Shown in pieces: positions 22,961 to 33,864 of a stretch of DNA of 64,000 bases. Below the pieces are notes generated by a model, which searched no databases, was not told the DNA's origin, and worked only from the letters and a program-made list of their open reading frames with translations. The position numbers and the translations under genes were made by a program. The stretch comes from Macrostomum hystrix (lineage: Eukaryota; Platyhelminthes; Macrostomidae). The stretch covers positions 124,001 through 188,000 of the forward strand of contig CATNEN010000018.1 of NCBI GenBank assembly GCA_950097015.1, read 5' to 3'. Position 1 is the first letter of the stretch, and each line of letters begins with the position of its first letter.

Positions 22961-24403
22961 ACCTAAATGAACATACAAAACATAGAAATTAAAATCTTTT
23001 ATTTTAATCCCTTATCCCAGATCCCGAATCCTGAAGTCTGAATACTCAACAGCTTTCTTATTCCTTACCAAATATGCTCAAATGCTCAACCATTCAACTG
23101 AAGCCTGTTCCTGAATCAAAAAAGATCCCAAACCTCGTGACCCATCTCGAATGGGATTTGTTTAACAGGTTTATTCGCAGATTTATCAGAAAATTGCTTT
23201 CAGCAGCTGTTATCACCTGACCAAATAGCACTGGCTTATTTGCAATGTATTTTATGTCTATGGCTAAACCTATCTAAGCAGTGTGATTTTCTCTTCACTG
23301 TCCGTCCATGCTTCAGCTCATGCGGCTGCTTAAATGTTAATTAAACTGGCTGCTAACATTTGAGCAGTGTTGCTTTTTTTATTTCAAGCAGTCTTTTCAG
23401 AAGTTGCTGATCTTTACAAGGCCAATGATTTTAGTTTTGTTTTGTCATTGGCACAGCAGCTGCTATTGTTCAGTGAGCACCACTACACTTGTCTCAAAGG
23501 GCAATTCTGAGCACACTGTGAGCAGTCTCAGCTGCAGCCACCCCAGCCTCCTCAGATGCGGTTCAGGAGAGCCTTTGAAAAAGCATTCTCAAGCAGACAA
23601 TGAGTTGAGCACAGCTTAAATATATTCAGTTGTTAATGTATCAAGTTGTTAATAAAATATATAATTACATCAATTTGAATACTGTTGTTATCTAATTTAA
23701 ATGCCATATTCACCATGAGGCTCAAGTATGCTCAAGTATGCTCACTTCTTAACAATGTTACAGTAAGAATTTGCTTTGTATTTTTTATTTGAATTCAAAC
23801 GATTAACTTTGATATGGTGAATTTATCTTGCATGCTTTCATTCTACGCTTGTAATATGTAAGTCTGCTGTTTCTATGTGAGTATTCTCATCCAGCAGGGT
23901 GGGCTGCAGTTTTGTTGTTGTGCATAAGTGGCAGGTTGGCATGCAAGACAAGCTCAAAGACTGCAGGTTTGGCTGAGCATTGCTTGCGTTAGATCGCTTT
24001 GGACAGACTGGAGTCTATTCTCAATCCAGCCTCTTCCTTCCCCTACTCTCGTCTCCGCGCAGTCCATTCCAGTCCCCGTGTTGGTCTCGGTTGCCAAGGG
24101 CCGCATATCGACCTCCTCCCTCCAGCAGGTTTGAGCAGTTTTGCACTCGGCCTGGAGCTCTCAGCGTGGCCCGCCTGACTGGCGCCCTTTGGCTGCGTTT
24201 TTACCTGCGGGAGGGTCTCATTGCTGTGCTGGGTTGGCGCCCAGATACTGAGTGTGCTCAAGTTAATTACAGCCTCAATTTCTGCTCACAGCTGGTTAAT
24301 TTTTCTGTCTCTCTTCAGCTACTGTTTTGAGCTCCTTTTTGAGGCCTGACTCAACATTCTCTCTGCCGTGCTGATGCTTTAGGATTGCAAAATTGAATTC
24401 TGG
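22961..24403. other. Gene-poor spacer with dispersed-repeat fragments
   Basis: Mostly AT-rich low-copy DNA. 23490-23620 resembles the TGAGCACA-rich repeat and 24012-24160 repeats 4546-4680. No exon with a recognisable domain was found. Confidence 0.5.
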
Positions 24404-25390
24404 GATGTGAGGGGAGAAACAGACAGAGGTGAGGGGAGAAACAGACAGAGGTGAGGGGGAGAAACAGACAGAGGTGAGGGGAGAAACAGACAGAGGTGAG
24501 GGGAGAAACAGACAGAGGTGAGGGGAGAAACAGACAGAGGTGAGCGGAGAAACAGACAGAGGTGAGGGGAGAAACAGACAGAGGTGAGCGGAGAAACAGA
24601 CAGAGGTGAGGGGAGAAACAGACAGAGGTGAGCGGAGAAACAGACAGAGGTGAGGGGAGAAACAGACAGAGGTGAGCGGAGAAACAGACAGAGGTGAGGG
24701 GGGAGAAACAGACAGAGGTGAGGGGAGAAACAGACAGAGGTGAGGGGGGAGAATGAGACAGAGGTGAGGGGGGAGAAACAGACAGAGGTGAGGGGAGAAA
24801 CAGACAGAGGTGAGGGGAGAAACAGACAGAGGTGAGGGGAGAAACAGACAGAGGTGAGGGGAGAAACAGACAGAGGTGAGGGGGGAGAAACAGACAGAGG
24901 TGAGGGGAGAAACAGACAGAGGTGAGGGGGGAGAAACAGACAGAGGTGAGGGGAGAAACAGACAGAGGTGAGGGGGAGAAACAGACAGAGGTGAGGGGAG
25001 AAACAGACAGAGGTGAGGGGGAGAAACAGACAGAGGTGAGGGGGAGAAACAGACAGAGATGAGGGGGAGAAGCAGACAGACGTGAGGGGGGAGAAACAGA
25101 CAGAGGTGAGGGGGGAGAAACAGACAGAGGTGAGGGGAGAAACAGACAGAGGTGAGGGGGAGAAACAGACAGAGGTGAGGGGAGAAACAGACAGAGGTGA
25201 GGGGGAGAAACAGACAGAGGTGAGGGGGAGAAACAGACAGAGATGAGGGGGAGAAGCAGACAGACGTGAGGGGGGAGAAACAGACAGAGATGAGGGGGAG
25301 AAGCAGACAGACGTGAGGGGGGAGAAACAGACAGAGGTGAGGGGGAGAAACAGACAGAGGTGAGGGGGGAGAAACAGACAGACGTGAGGA
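24404..25390. repeat. 22/23-bp minisatellite (GAGGGGAGAAACAGACAG)
   Basis: About 43 units, same family as 726-1070 but with variable G-run length (GAGGGGAG, GAGGGGGAG, GAGGGGGGAG) and an almost uniform AGGTGAG junction. The 373-codon minus-strand open frame is a repeat artefact. Confidence 0.95.
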
Positions 25391-26324
25391 CAGAAGCAGA
25401 CAGAAAGCAGTCAGCAAAAAGGCGGGAAAAGGTGAGAAAAAGCCATTAGTTTTGTTTGAGCACTCGATATTTTTTGGACTTGCAGCCTCAGAAATTATGG
25501 GGGGGGGCAGGTCACCACCAAAAAGCAGACTGGATTCTGCTCACATCGAGTTGAGCATGGCCCTGTCTGAGCACAATTAATCAGAGAGGCTGTAACTAAT
25601 GGGTCAGCCACCCCACTCCCATCCAGAGGCATTGTGCTGAGGGTTTTCCGAGCACAATGGGCAGTCACAGCTTCTAAAACTGCGGCCTGGGCAAGAGACA
25701 CTAACTGAGTTGGGCTGAGAATGAGTTATGTATTTTATGAGTTTGAGAACATTCAAAGCTATTGTTTAGAGAGCCACCGCTTCCTACCAGAGACCCTGTG
25801 CTCAAGGGGCTTCTGAGCACACTCAGTGCATTCTGTGGCATAGAAGCCGTGTTGCAAGCCGAGAAAATGCGGCAGAATTTTATTTCCAGACACCGAGTTG
25901 AGCACAGTTGAGTCACTGAACTCACTGAATTAAAGGGCCTTAGCAACACAATGAAGCTGAGACAGAGCTAAACTGGCTGCTCATTGTATGGGGTGCACTG
26001 GCTCTGAGCATGGTCCGCAGTTTCTGTACAATTCGCAGCCTCTCCTGACGGCCCTCCCCGCTCGGAGGCGAAGGCGCTGAGCCCGTGGCAGCAGCGGCCG
26101 CTCACACGTTGCCTCGCAGACTCCAGCTCGGGCCTGCCTTCTTCGACACAATGGGCCTGTGCGACTCACCCACCTCCCTCCGCTGTGATGAGGCTGCAGC
26201 TGCAGCCGTTCACAGACTCCACTCCTCTGCTCTCTATTCTCTGCTTTGACTGCTCGATTTGAGAATGGTCTCACATTGGATAAGCTGTGCAGGTGCATTT
26301 CCACCACAACTTCAGATTGATAGA

Positions 26325-27390
26325 TGAGGGGAGAAACAGACAGAGGTGAGGGGAGAAACAGACAGAGATGAGAGGAGAAACAGACAGAGGTGAGGGGAGA
26401 AACAGACAGATGTGAGGGGGAGAAACAGACAGACGTTAGGGTGGAGAAACAGACAGAGATGAGGGGAGAAACAGACAGAAATGAGGGGAGAAACAGACAG
26501 AGGTGAGGGGAGAAACCGACAGAGATGAGGGGAGAAACAGACAGAGATGAGGGGAGAATCAGACAGAAATGAGGGGAGAAACAGACAGAGATGAGGGGAG
26601 AAACAGACAGAGATGAGGGGAGAAACAGACAGAAATGAGGGGAGCAACAGACAGAGGTGAGGGAGAAACAGACAGAGATGAGGGGAGAAACAGACAGAAA
26701 TGAGGGGAGAAACCGACAGAGATGAGGGGAGAAACAGACAGAGATGAGGGGAGAATCAGACAGAAATGAGGGGAGAAACAGACAGAGATGAGGGGAGAAA
26801 CAGACAGAGATGAGGGGAGAAACAGACAGAAATGAGGGGAGCAACAGACAGAGGTGAGGGAGAAACAGACAGAGATGAGGGGAGAAACAGACAGAAATGA
26901 GGGGAGAAACAGACAGAGATGAGGGGAGAAACAGACAGAGGTGAGGGGAGAAACAGACAGAGGTGAGGGGAGAAACCGACAGAGATGAGGGGAGAAACAG
27001 ACAGAGATGAGGGGAGAATCAGACAGAAATGAGGGGAGAAACAGACAGAGGTGAGGGAGAAACAGACAGAGGTGAGGGAGAAACAGACAGAGATGAGGGG
27101 AGAAACAGACAGAAATGAGGGGAGCAACAGACAGAGATGAGGGGAGAAACAGACAGAGATGAGGGGAGAAACAGACAGAAATGAGGGGAGAAACAGACAG
27201 AGATGAGGGGAGAAACAGACAGAGATGAGGGGAGAAACAGACAGAAATGAGGGGAGAAACAGACAGAGATGAGGGGAGAAACAGACAGAGATGAGGGGAG
27301 AAACAGACAGAAATGAGGGGAGAAACAGACAGAGGTGAGGGAGAAACAGACAGAGGTGAGGGAGAAACAGACAGAGGTGAGGGGAGAAAA
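26325..27390. repeat. 22-bp minisatellite, expanded in duplicate 2
   Basis: About 48 units of the GAGGGGAGAAACAGACAG family. The matching array in copy 1 has about 15. Blocks about 200 bp long repeat within it (for example the GAGAATCAGACAGAAATGAG variant at ~26553, 26752 and 27015), indicating block duplication. Confidence 0.95.
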
Positions 27391-28009
27391 GTTTCAAAGC
27401 ATGCAGAGGAGAATCTGAGAAAAGACTCAATTGTGTTGTTGCCAGGCCAATAGAAATTTCTGTGCTCACTAAAAGTTTTCTTTTGCTCTCGCAGCCTCAG
27501 AAAATTTCAGTTTCACAGCACAATTATTCGGAGGCTATAACCAGCCGCCAGCCACCCCATTAGCAGCCAAAGGCATTGTGCTGAGAACTTCCGCAGCCGT
27601 CACAGCTTCTCAAGCTTTGGCCATAGCAACGGAAAAATTTGATCACTTTGAGTACAGTTGGTGAGTGCCTGCCTGCCCCCAGTCCGCTGCGCTTCTAATT
27701 AGGGTTTGGTGACCCCCAGTCCATGGACTGAACAGCTGACAGCAGACTTTGGAAGTCGCTGGCTGCACATCTGGCCCATCTAGACTGGGTGTCTTCTCCA
27801 TCTGCTCAAATCAGGATGCCAAAAAACTGTCTAAACCTCGCGGCAGTTGATGAAAGGTTAGTGAACCGAGTCAGCTTCACTTCACGGTGTCTCAAATTTG
27901 ATCCCAAATCCCGTTTCTGAACGGCAAACAAAAGCCGGCTAATCCCGAAACTCCGATAGCTGAACAGCTAACAGATTCCGAATCAGAACTCGATCTTACA
28001 GCTGGGCGA

Positions 28010-28810
28010 GAAACCGAGTCCTGAACCAACAGTCCTGAACCCACAGCCCTGAACCCACAGTCCTGAAACCACAGTCCTGAACCCACAGTCCTGAACCCAC
28101 AGTCCTGAAACCACAGTCCTGAACCCACAGTCCTGAACCCACAGTCCTGAAACCACAGTCCTGAACCCACAGTCCTGAACCCACAGTCCTGAACCCACAG
28201 TCCTGAACCCACAGTCCTGAAACCACAGTCCTGAAACCACAGTCCTGAACCCACAGTCCTGAACCCACAGTCCTGAACCCACAGTCCTGAACACACAGTC
28301 CTGAAACCACAGTCCTGAAACCACAGTCCTGAACCCACAGTCCTGAACCCACAGTCCTGAAACCACAGTCCTGAACCCACAGTCCTGAACCCACAGTCCT
28401 GAACCCACAGTCCTGAACCCACAGTCCTGAACCCACAGTCCTGAACCCACAGTCCTGAACCCACAGTCCTGAACCCACAGTCCTGAAACCACAATCCTGA
28501 ATCCACAGCCCTAAATTCACAATCCTAAATCCCAAATTCTGAATCCACAATCCTGAATCCACAATCCTGAATCCACAATCCTGAATCCACAATCCTGAAT
28601 CCACAATCCTGAATCCACAATCCTGAATCCACAATCCTGAATCCATATCCTGAATCCATATCCTGAATCCATATCCTGAATCCATATCCTGAATCCATAT
28701 CCTGAATCCATATCCTGAATCCATATCCTGAATCCATATCCTGAATCCATATCCTGAATCCATATCCTGAATCCATATCCTGAATCCATATCCTGAATCC
28801 ACAGCCCTAA
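28010..28810. repeat. 14-bp then 13-bp minisatellite
   Basis: A run of TCCTGAACCCACAG units (28015-28490) passes into TCCTGAATCCACAA and then into about 13 units of the 13-bp ATATCCTGAATCC. The change of subtype is abrupt, in the same order as in copy 1 once its middle block is removed. Confidence 0.95.
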
Positions 28811-29026
28811 ATCCGCAGTCCTGAATCCGCGAATTTCAAAAACTAACTCAACGCCCCAACCAAAACATTTCAACTGCTCTCCTAACAGCTCCATTTCAAC
28901 CAGTGAAGCAGTGCAAACTCATTCACCATGGCAACCATCTCACACTGGGTGCATCATATTTCTGGGATCGTGAGAGCTCTCAATCAGGCTTAGGATCTGT
29001 GCTCAAAGTGCCAGAGGTGCCAGAGG

Positions 29027-29050
29027 ACACGCGAACGGCTGTTCGCGTGT
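29027..29050. other. Perfect 10-bp hairpin at the duplication edge
   Basis: ACACGCGAAC, a 4-base loop GGCT, then GTTCGCGTGT. It begins within a few bases of where the segmental duplication loses identity with copy 1. No transposon end or known RNA element was recognised. Confidence 0.7.
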
Positions 29051-29680
29051 TTCTTCTTTAAGAAGCAACAATAACTAAAACCTGAAAGAAGTTCACTGAA
29101 ACGAGCCCATATTGTCTTTAGTTACTATACTTAAAATTATTTTAGGCCCAAATGTTTGGGATGGGAAATTGTGAATTTGCACGATTTTGCAAAAACTTTT
29201 TTCACAGTTCCGCACCTGAACTGTACAAAGATGGTCATATTTCATGTACAGATAATCGATTCATAAACAGTCCATCAACTTATTGCTTCAGAAAAATCCC
29301 CATTTGGCTTAAAACAATCCAGGATAGTTGCTATGACACTAGACCGCTTACATAACTCTGTTACTCATTGCAGCATGAGTTAAATTGAAAAACTGCCAAT
29401 CTGCCTAATGATTGAGGACAGGTATCATAATGAACTAATGCCTAATGAACTTCAGTCGCGTGTAAGATACATTTTAAGCAATCGCTTCAATCTGAAGATA
29501 CACATGGATTGCGGTTCAGCCCAGTTGGTGTGTTTGGTGTGAGTTCAGTAGGTGTTTTAGCTGCTCAATCAGCTGCACTTTGGAATATTTTTAACGGACA
29601 AACGGTCAATTGATGCCATGAACAGGCCTTTCAATTCCAAGGTAACGAATTGCTAAAAGAGTCATGTCACCAGGGTCCCA
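29051..29680. other. Low-copy spacer downstream of the lectin gene
   Basis: AT-rich, non-repetitive sequence lying 3' of the minus-strand lectin gene. No exon or RNA gene seen. Confidence 0.5.
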
Positions 29681-30035
29681 TCAAGCGAACGGATCGACGC
29701 ACTCGCACATCGCCGCGTTGATCCGCGCATGCGTCTCGGTCACATCGTCAATGCCCGATTCGTGGAATGCCCAAATTTCGGCCCTGTTGTAGAGGTCGCC
29801 GCTGTTCGGCTGTCCTGGCAGCCACACCTCGGCCAGGAAGGAGGCGTTGCAGGCGTGCCAGAACCACGTGCCGCTGGCGAAGCTGCCGATCCGGTAGCCG
29901 CCGACAAAGAAAGCCTTGCCAGAGTTCACGTTGGTCTTCATCCAGTGCAGGTGGTCCACCTCGGCTCTGTCGATGCCGTCAGCGAATTTCGTCAGTCCGA
30001 GCTGGGCCTGGCAGGTGGACAGTCCGGAAGACCAG
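29681..30035 (-). CDS. C-type lectin-like domain exon (terminal exon)
   Basis: Read on the minus strand, the exon begins after an AG at 30037-30036 and continues the phase-2 donor of the upstream exon as SWSSGLSTCQAQLGL. It contains a WFWHACNAS segment, then AEVWLPGQPNSGDL, and ends AAMCECVDPFA and stop. The WLPGQPN word, flanking cysteines and final CEC match the C-type lectin fold, where the QPN-like tripeptide sits at the sugar-binding loop. The full product would be 245 residues when joined to 31105-30723: signal peptide, PAN-like region, lectin domain. A secreted carbohydrate-binding role is likely; the ligand is unknown. Confidence 0.8.
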
Positions 30036-30172
30036 CTGGCCACTGGGAACAGCCTTTAAGGTGGTGAGCAGTCATTGTGAGTTTCTAGCCATGGATTGGT
30101 GAGATCAGCGAAATCTCATGGTTGAAGCAGTTGATTTGGGACATCCGAAATAGCCTTCATTCATTCTGTTGA

Positions 30173-30332
30173 CTTAGTTATGGTACCTGAGTTATGGTAC
30201 CTGAGTTATGGTACCTGAGTTATGGTACCTGAGTTATGGTACCTGAGTTATGGTACCTGAGTTATGGTACCTGAGTTATGGTACCTGAGTTATGGTACCT
30301 GAGTTATGGTACCTGAGTTATGGTACCTGAAC
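30173..30332. repeat. 14-bp minisatellite (GAGTTATGGTACCT) in the lectin gene intron
   Basis: About 11 perfect units of GAGTTATGGTACCT. The last unit, altered to TGGTACCTGAAC, serves as the left target-site duplication of the neighbouring SINE. An exact extra copy of the 14-mer occurs inside the SINE at 30638-30651. Confidence 0.95.
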
Positions 30333-30694
30333 AGACCGGGGTGAGTGGCAGAGCGGTTTAGCGCGTCTCGCATCAAGGTCCCAGAATTCGACTCCACGGC
30401 GAGGCCACATTCATTTGGGGCGCAGCGGCAGAGAGAAGGCTTGAGGCTTTGTGCACTTTCAGCACTTGAGGGCCAACTTCGAAGGCACAGTGAGAGTGAT
30501 CACTGCCTGACGATGAGAAAGTCAGGGCATATGTAGACACACTTGGCTGAGTGTGTACCTGCGTACAGTATCTGTGTGTGTGTGCTCAGGAGTCATGGGA
30601 GGCAGAATTGTCAGATTCGGGTCTTCCTTCGCCAAATGAGTTATGGTACCTTTACGAGCCCGCAGCCCTCCTGCGAATACAATTATTATTATTG
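30333..30694 (+). mobile_element. tRNA-derived SINE with (ATT)n tail, inside an intron
   Basis: The head contains an A-box-like TGGCAGAGCGG and a B-box-like GAATTCGACTCC, 41 bp apart from start to start. The element ends AATTATTATTATTG. It is flanked by a perfect 12-bp duplication, TGGTACCTGAAC, at 30321-30332 and 30695-30706, which is decisive for retroposition. It is antisense to the lectin gene whose intron it occupies. The element differs from the second SINE at 51510 apart from the tail, so they are separate families or distant subfamilies. Confidence 0.85.
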
Positions 30695-30722
30695 TGGTAC
30701 CTGAACTGTCTGATTGCCTCAC

Positions 30723-31105
30723 CTGTAGACGGAGGTGAAGTGCCGGTCTCCGTAGCCGCCCGGACACAGCCGACCGTCGGACAGTCCGGGCAGGCGTCGC
30801 ACGAAGGCCCAGCCGAACTCGCTGCAGTTCTCGGCGTTGGCCCGATGGACGCAGCGGTCGAACTCGAACGTGCGGCAGTGGCCGGAGCCGGGGGTCAGGC
30901 GGAAGGCTCGGCAGCGGGCCGAGGAGCTGCAGGCTCTGGCGCAGTCCATCAAGCTGCCTGGCGCCACGTCTGCCTGGTCATGGACGAACTGAACCTTCAG
31001 GCACAGACGGATGAAGGACCGGCTGAATAGATCCATGGAACCGTCAGCGCTGAGTGAGCTTGTCCTTATGAGGAGTAACAGTTGCAACAGCAGTGATGGG
31101 GACAT
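30723..31105 (-). CDS. Signal peptide plus PAN/apple-like exon (first exon of lectin gene)
   Basis: On the minus strand an ATG at 31105 begins MSPSLLLQLLLLIRTSSLSA, a typical signal peptide; an ATG further up (31162) would place charged residues before it and is less likely. The mature part has SLMDCARACSSSARCRAF and GHCRTFEFDRCV, the cysteine pattern of a PAN/apple domain (CxxxC, then C about seven residues on). The exon ends TCTACAG before GTGAGGCAATC, a strong phase-2 donor that matches the lectin exon. The intron (30722-30036) holds a minisatellite and a SINE. Secretion and adhesion or defence roles are family-based inference. Confidence 0.78.
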
Positions 31106-31195
31106 GATTCGTTTTCTAGTTATTTGAATCAGATTCTTCTGCCTGCAGTCCAGTTCTGGCATGTGTTGTTCGCTCCGTGATTTTTGACAAGCATT

Positions 31196-31690
31196 TTAAG
31201 TTTTCGTGTTAAATGCATATTTTTGACAAATCTGATGATTCAACAACTCTGAGAGATGACTAAATTGGTTTTTTCAACAGCCCAGGCAAGTGAAGAGAAT
31301 CCATTTTAGTGATCTACTCCTAAGTTCAAGCACCAACCCACAGAATACACCAGAATGCTCAATCAGCTTCCAAATCTAAAGCCGAAATATAAAGCCATAG
31401 ACACTACTCCTGAGTGAAGAAGAGTTAAGTAGTACTAAAATTTGAGAAGTAGTCACCCTTTTGTATGTCTATTCAAGTTGCAACTTTTTATGGACAGAGA
31501 GGCCCGATTGTATATTTGCAGCTGTAGCGACATAAAAATGCAGATATTATTTCTGAGCATTCAACGCAAACTAGAACAGTTAAGAAACAGCAGAATGAGC
31601 AGCAGTTTAAGCAATGGGGTACGTGATATAGCTGTACATAAAAATGGAACATGAGATTTGCAAACTAGAACAGTTAAGAAACAGCAACAT
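31196..31690. other. Low-copy intergenic sequence
   Basis: No exon or repeat family identified apart from a short direct repeat, CTAGAACAGTTAAGAAACAG, at 31571 and 31663. Confidence 0.5.
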
Positions 31691-31693
31691 GAG

Positions 31694-31950
31694 CATCAAA
31701 CAACAGGCATCCTATACTTTAGCGGATAACAGGCGCCCCAGCTTTCGTTGTTCTGCTGAAGCTGTACTCGTACTCGGAGCTCCGCGCTTCCTGGCAGCTC
31801 GAAGTACTCGTAATGCCTGTTGAGCTTTGCACCAGTGATGTAACCGCAGGCGTGTGTACGAATGTGAGAGAGATGAAAGCCATTCATTTGTGTGCTCACT
31901 GTTGTGTAGATGAAGCTCAGTTGCAGCAGCTGCTTGTGCTGCAGGCTGGA
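31694..31950 (-). CDS. Possible downstream exon of the THAP gene
   Basis: Two phase-compatible acceptors follow the THAP exon. One at CACAACAG (about 31888) gives SEHTNEWLSSL; one four bases later gives STQMNGFHLSHIRTHACGYI. The first supplies the tryptophan expected after the FHKFP motif of a THAP finger, the second supplies a cysteine at the right distance but isoleucine where the last histidine ligand should be. Neither completes the finger cleanly, so the exon may be wrong, frameshifted or part of a decayed gene. Confidence 0.3.
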
Positions 31951-32002
31951 CTCTGGCACTGATACTGATTCCCTTCTGAATCATAATTCTGATGTCACGT
32001 AC

Positions 32003-32112
32003 CTTTCAGGACTGTTGATTGGAAACTTATGAAAACGAACTCCAGGTTGATTTCTATACGCATAGGATTTACAGCCGTATGATGCGCACTGCCGACGTGA
32101 GACTGTTGGCAT
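32003..32112 (-). CDS. THAP zinc-finger N-terminal exon
   Basis: On the minus strand, ATG at 32112 starts MPTVSRRQCASYGCKS, followed by GVRFHKFPINSPER. This is the N-terminal half of a THAP domain: a first cysteine pair near residue 10 and the conserved FHKFP. THAP fingers bind DNA and occur in transcription regulators and P-element-type transposases. The exon ends CCTGAAAG before GTACGTGACATC, a plausible donor in phase 2. An in-frame upstream ATG (32163) exists, but THAP domains usually begin at the very N-terminus. No transposase region was found nearby. Confidence 0.65.
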
Positions 32113-32483
32113 GGCACCACAGAGGCGTAAATCACTGGGCAGAATAAAGTAGCCGTCAGTCAAGTGCGATGCAGCAATACTGTATTCTGTGATTTATTCT
32201 AAGGAACGCAGGCAACTAAGCTGAGTTATTATACACTGGGCATCAAATAGATAGGATAGATGGAAGGAAAGACAAGCGAGAAACATAGTCTATGGCAAAA
32301 TCGATCTCAATACACTCGGGTTGATAAAAAAGCCAGCACTACTCGCAAATCACTTTGCCGTGTCTACTCTCTCAGTATAGAGGTAAGTCGGCCCGAATCT
32401 CCTCATGATTCGAGTTCCTTTCACTCGGCAGTCGGGAAGGCATGAAAGACGCAGCTAATGCAGGTGCTGAATTAGTGCGCCAG

Positions 32484-33479
32484 TCAGCAGGTCTCCGACT
32501 CCAGACCGCTTCCTCGGCTGCCCACCTGCGGCTCCTTGGCATTCTCCCTGCGCTGCTTTTTACGCTTTTTCCGGCCCTCTTTTCGTTTAGCAGGTCGCTC
32601 GTCTGACGCAAACGTCGAGGACGTCGCCGCTGCATCAACCGTCCGCAACCGTCGGAGCAGCTCATCGGCGCTGATCTGCATCTGCTCCACACTCACCTCC
32701 GCCACGGGGGCCGCCGCTGTCGGAGCTTCGCCCGAAGTCAAGCTGCCATCAGCCTCGATGATGAACACGGAGTCGTTGTCGCCGCTGGCCTCAGTTGACG
32801 GCCTTCGTGAAGTCTGCGTGTCGCCAGTGGGAGAAGTGTCGTCCGAATCGCTAAAGCGGACGTGATTCCTCTGGTGCTGATGGTGCTGATGCTTGTGCTG
32901 CGCTATGTCTCCCGAGCATCCAGACAGTGGCGACTCACTGCCGGTCGTGGACACCTTAAGCGAGGATTTTCGCGGGCGGGACAGATGCAGCCGCAGAATG
33001 GCCGCCTCGATGCTCTGGTCGAGCCGCTCCTCGGACCAGCTGCGCGTCACCATGATCCTCACCCGGCCGCCGCCGTTGCGGCTTCGATCACCGTCGCCGG
33101 CGATGCCGTTCTCGGCCAAGTCGCCGACTCGCACGGTTGACTTTCTTAGAAACAGTCTCCGCAGGCAGCAGCCGCCGTTGTCATCGCCGCTGGTGTCTCC
33201 GAGACGCTGACGACTCCGGCACCGAGTGCTGATCAGCAAGCTCGCCGCAGTGCCGCCCATCAGGCAGCTGGCGGTTGTCAGGGCGACGCCGACGCCGATC
33301 TCGGGCGTTGAACACCGCAAAGATCCGAGGACCCACAGAGAGGCGCCAGCAGCTGCGGCTAGCAGAGACGCGGCAAGCAGGGCTGCCAGGCAAGCATCTC
33401 GATTCCCTCGGCTGCTGACATTCTCGTCAGCTTCAGGACAGCAACAGCAGCAGCAGCTTGCCGATGCCGGCAACGACAT
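32484..33479 (-). CDS. Two-pass membrane protein with long polar tail, unknown family
   Basis: A single-exon reading frame of 331 residues from ATG at 33479. I prefer this over an in-frame ATG at 33608 because the extra 43 residues look like translated leader. A run of six cysteines at residues 9-14 comes from a CAG/CTG microsatellite. Two hydrophobic segments follow, about residues 30-54 and 61-84. The remaining ~245 residues are polar: basic and glycine-rich, then HKHQHHQHQRNH, an acidic serine/threonine stretch, and a lysine/arginine-rich end. Base composition is GC-rich and free of tandem arrays, unlike the surroundings, supporting real coding sequence. No family was recognised. The cysteine run beside a membrane segment could be a lipidation site (inference). 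Confidence 0.6.
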   Translation of the reverse strand: MSLPASASCCCCCCPEADENVSSRGNRDACLAALLAASLLAAAAGASLWVLGSLRCSTPEIGVGVALTTASCLMGGTAASLLISTRCRSRQRLGDTSGDDNGGCCLRRLFLRKSTVRVGDLAENGIAGDGDRSRNGGGRVRIMVTRSWSEERLDQSIEAAILRLHLSRPRKSSLKVSTTGSESPLSGCSGDIAQHKHQHHQHQRNHVRFSDSDDTSPTGDTQTSRRPSTEASGDNDSVFIIEADGSLTSGEAPTAAAPVAEVSVEQMQISADELLRRLRTVDAAATSSTFASDERPAKRKEGRKKRKKQRRENAKEPQVGSRGSGLESETC

Positions 33480-33864
33480 GCAATTTGGCTGACAAGCGGG
33501 CAGCCAGGCAGTTTTTGTGCTCAATAACTTAGTTCTGAGCTGGCAGAAGTATTCCACTGGGCCGTGCAGGAGATAGGAGGCATTTATACGGATTCGCTGC
33601 ACATGCAACGCCCCGTGTCTCTAGTTGTGCTGCCTCTCCGTCTGCCCGCATTCTGATTGGCCAGCAGATTCTGATTCTGATTACTTCTTTTACTCGATGC
33701 AACCAATGGGATTGTCGCTTGGCGGCTTGTGCACTAAATAATTGGGATATTGTTGGGGAAAACCCTGTGCCCTGAGTATCTCCGCCCCTTTTATTGCTCA
33801 TTTTCTTAGATTTATTTTCTAATTAATCGATAAACCCATCAAAGAACGTCTATGTCTTAGCCCT

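Larger units (their letters stand above)
25599..29020. repeat. Segmental duplication, copy 2 (partner 1-4105)
   Basis: Begins ATGGGTCAGCCACCCCACTC, as at position 1. It carries an enlarged 22-bp array (26325-27390) and 14-bp array (28010-28800), plus a short stretch at 27535-27630 missing from copy 1. The two copies are direct repeats 25.6 kb apart. Confidence 0.85.
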
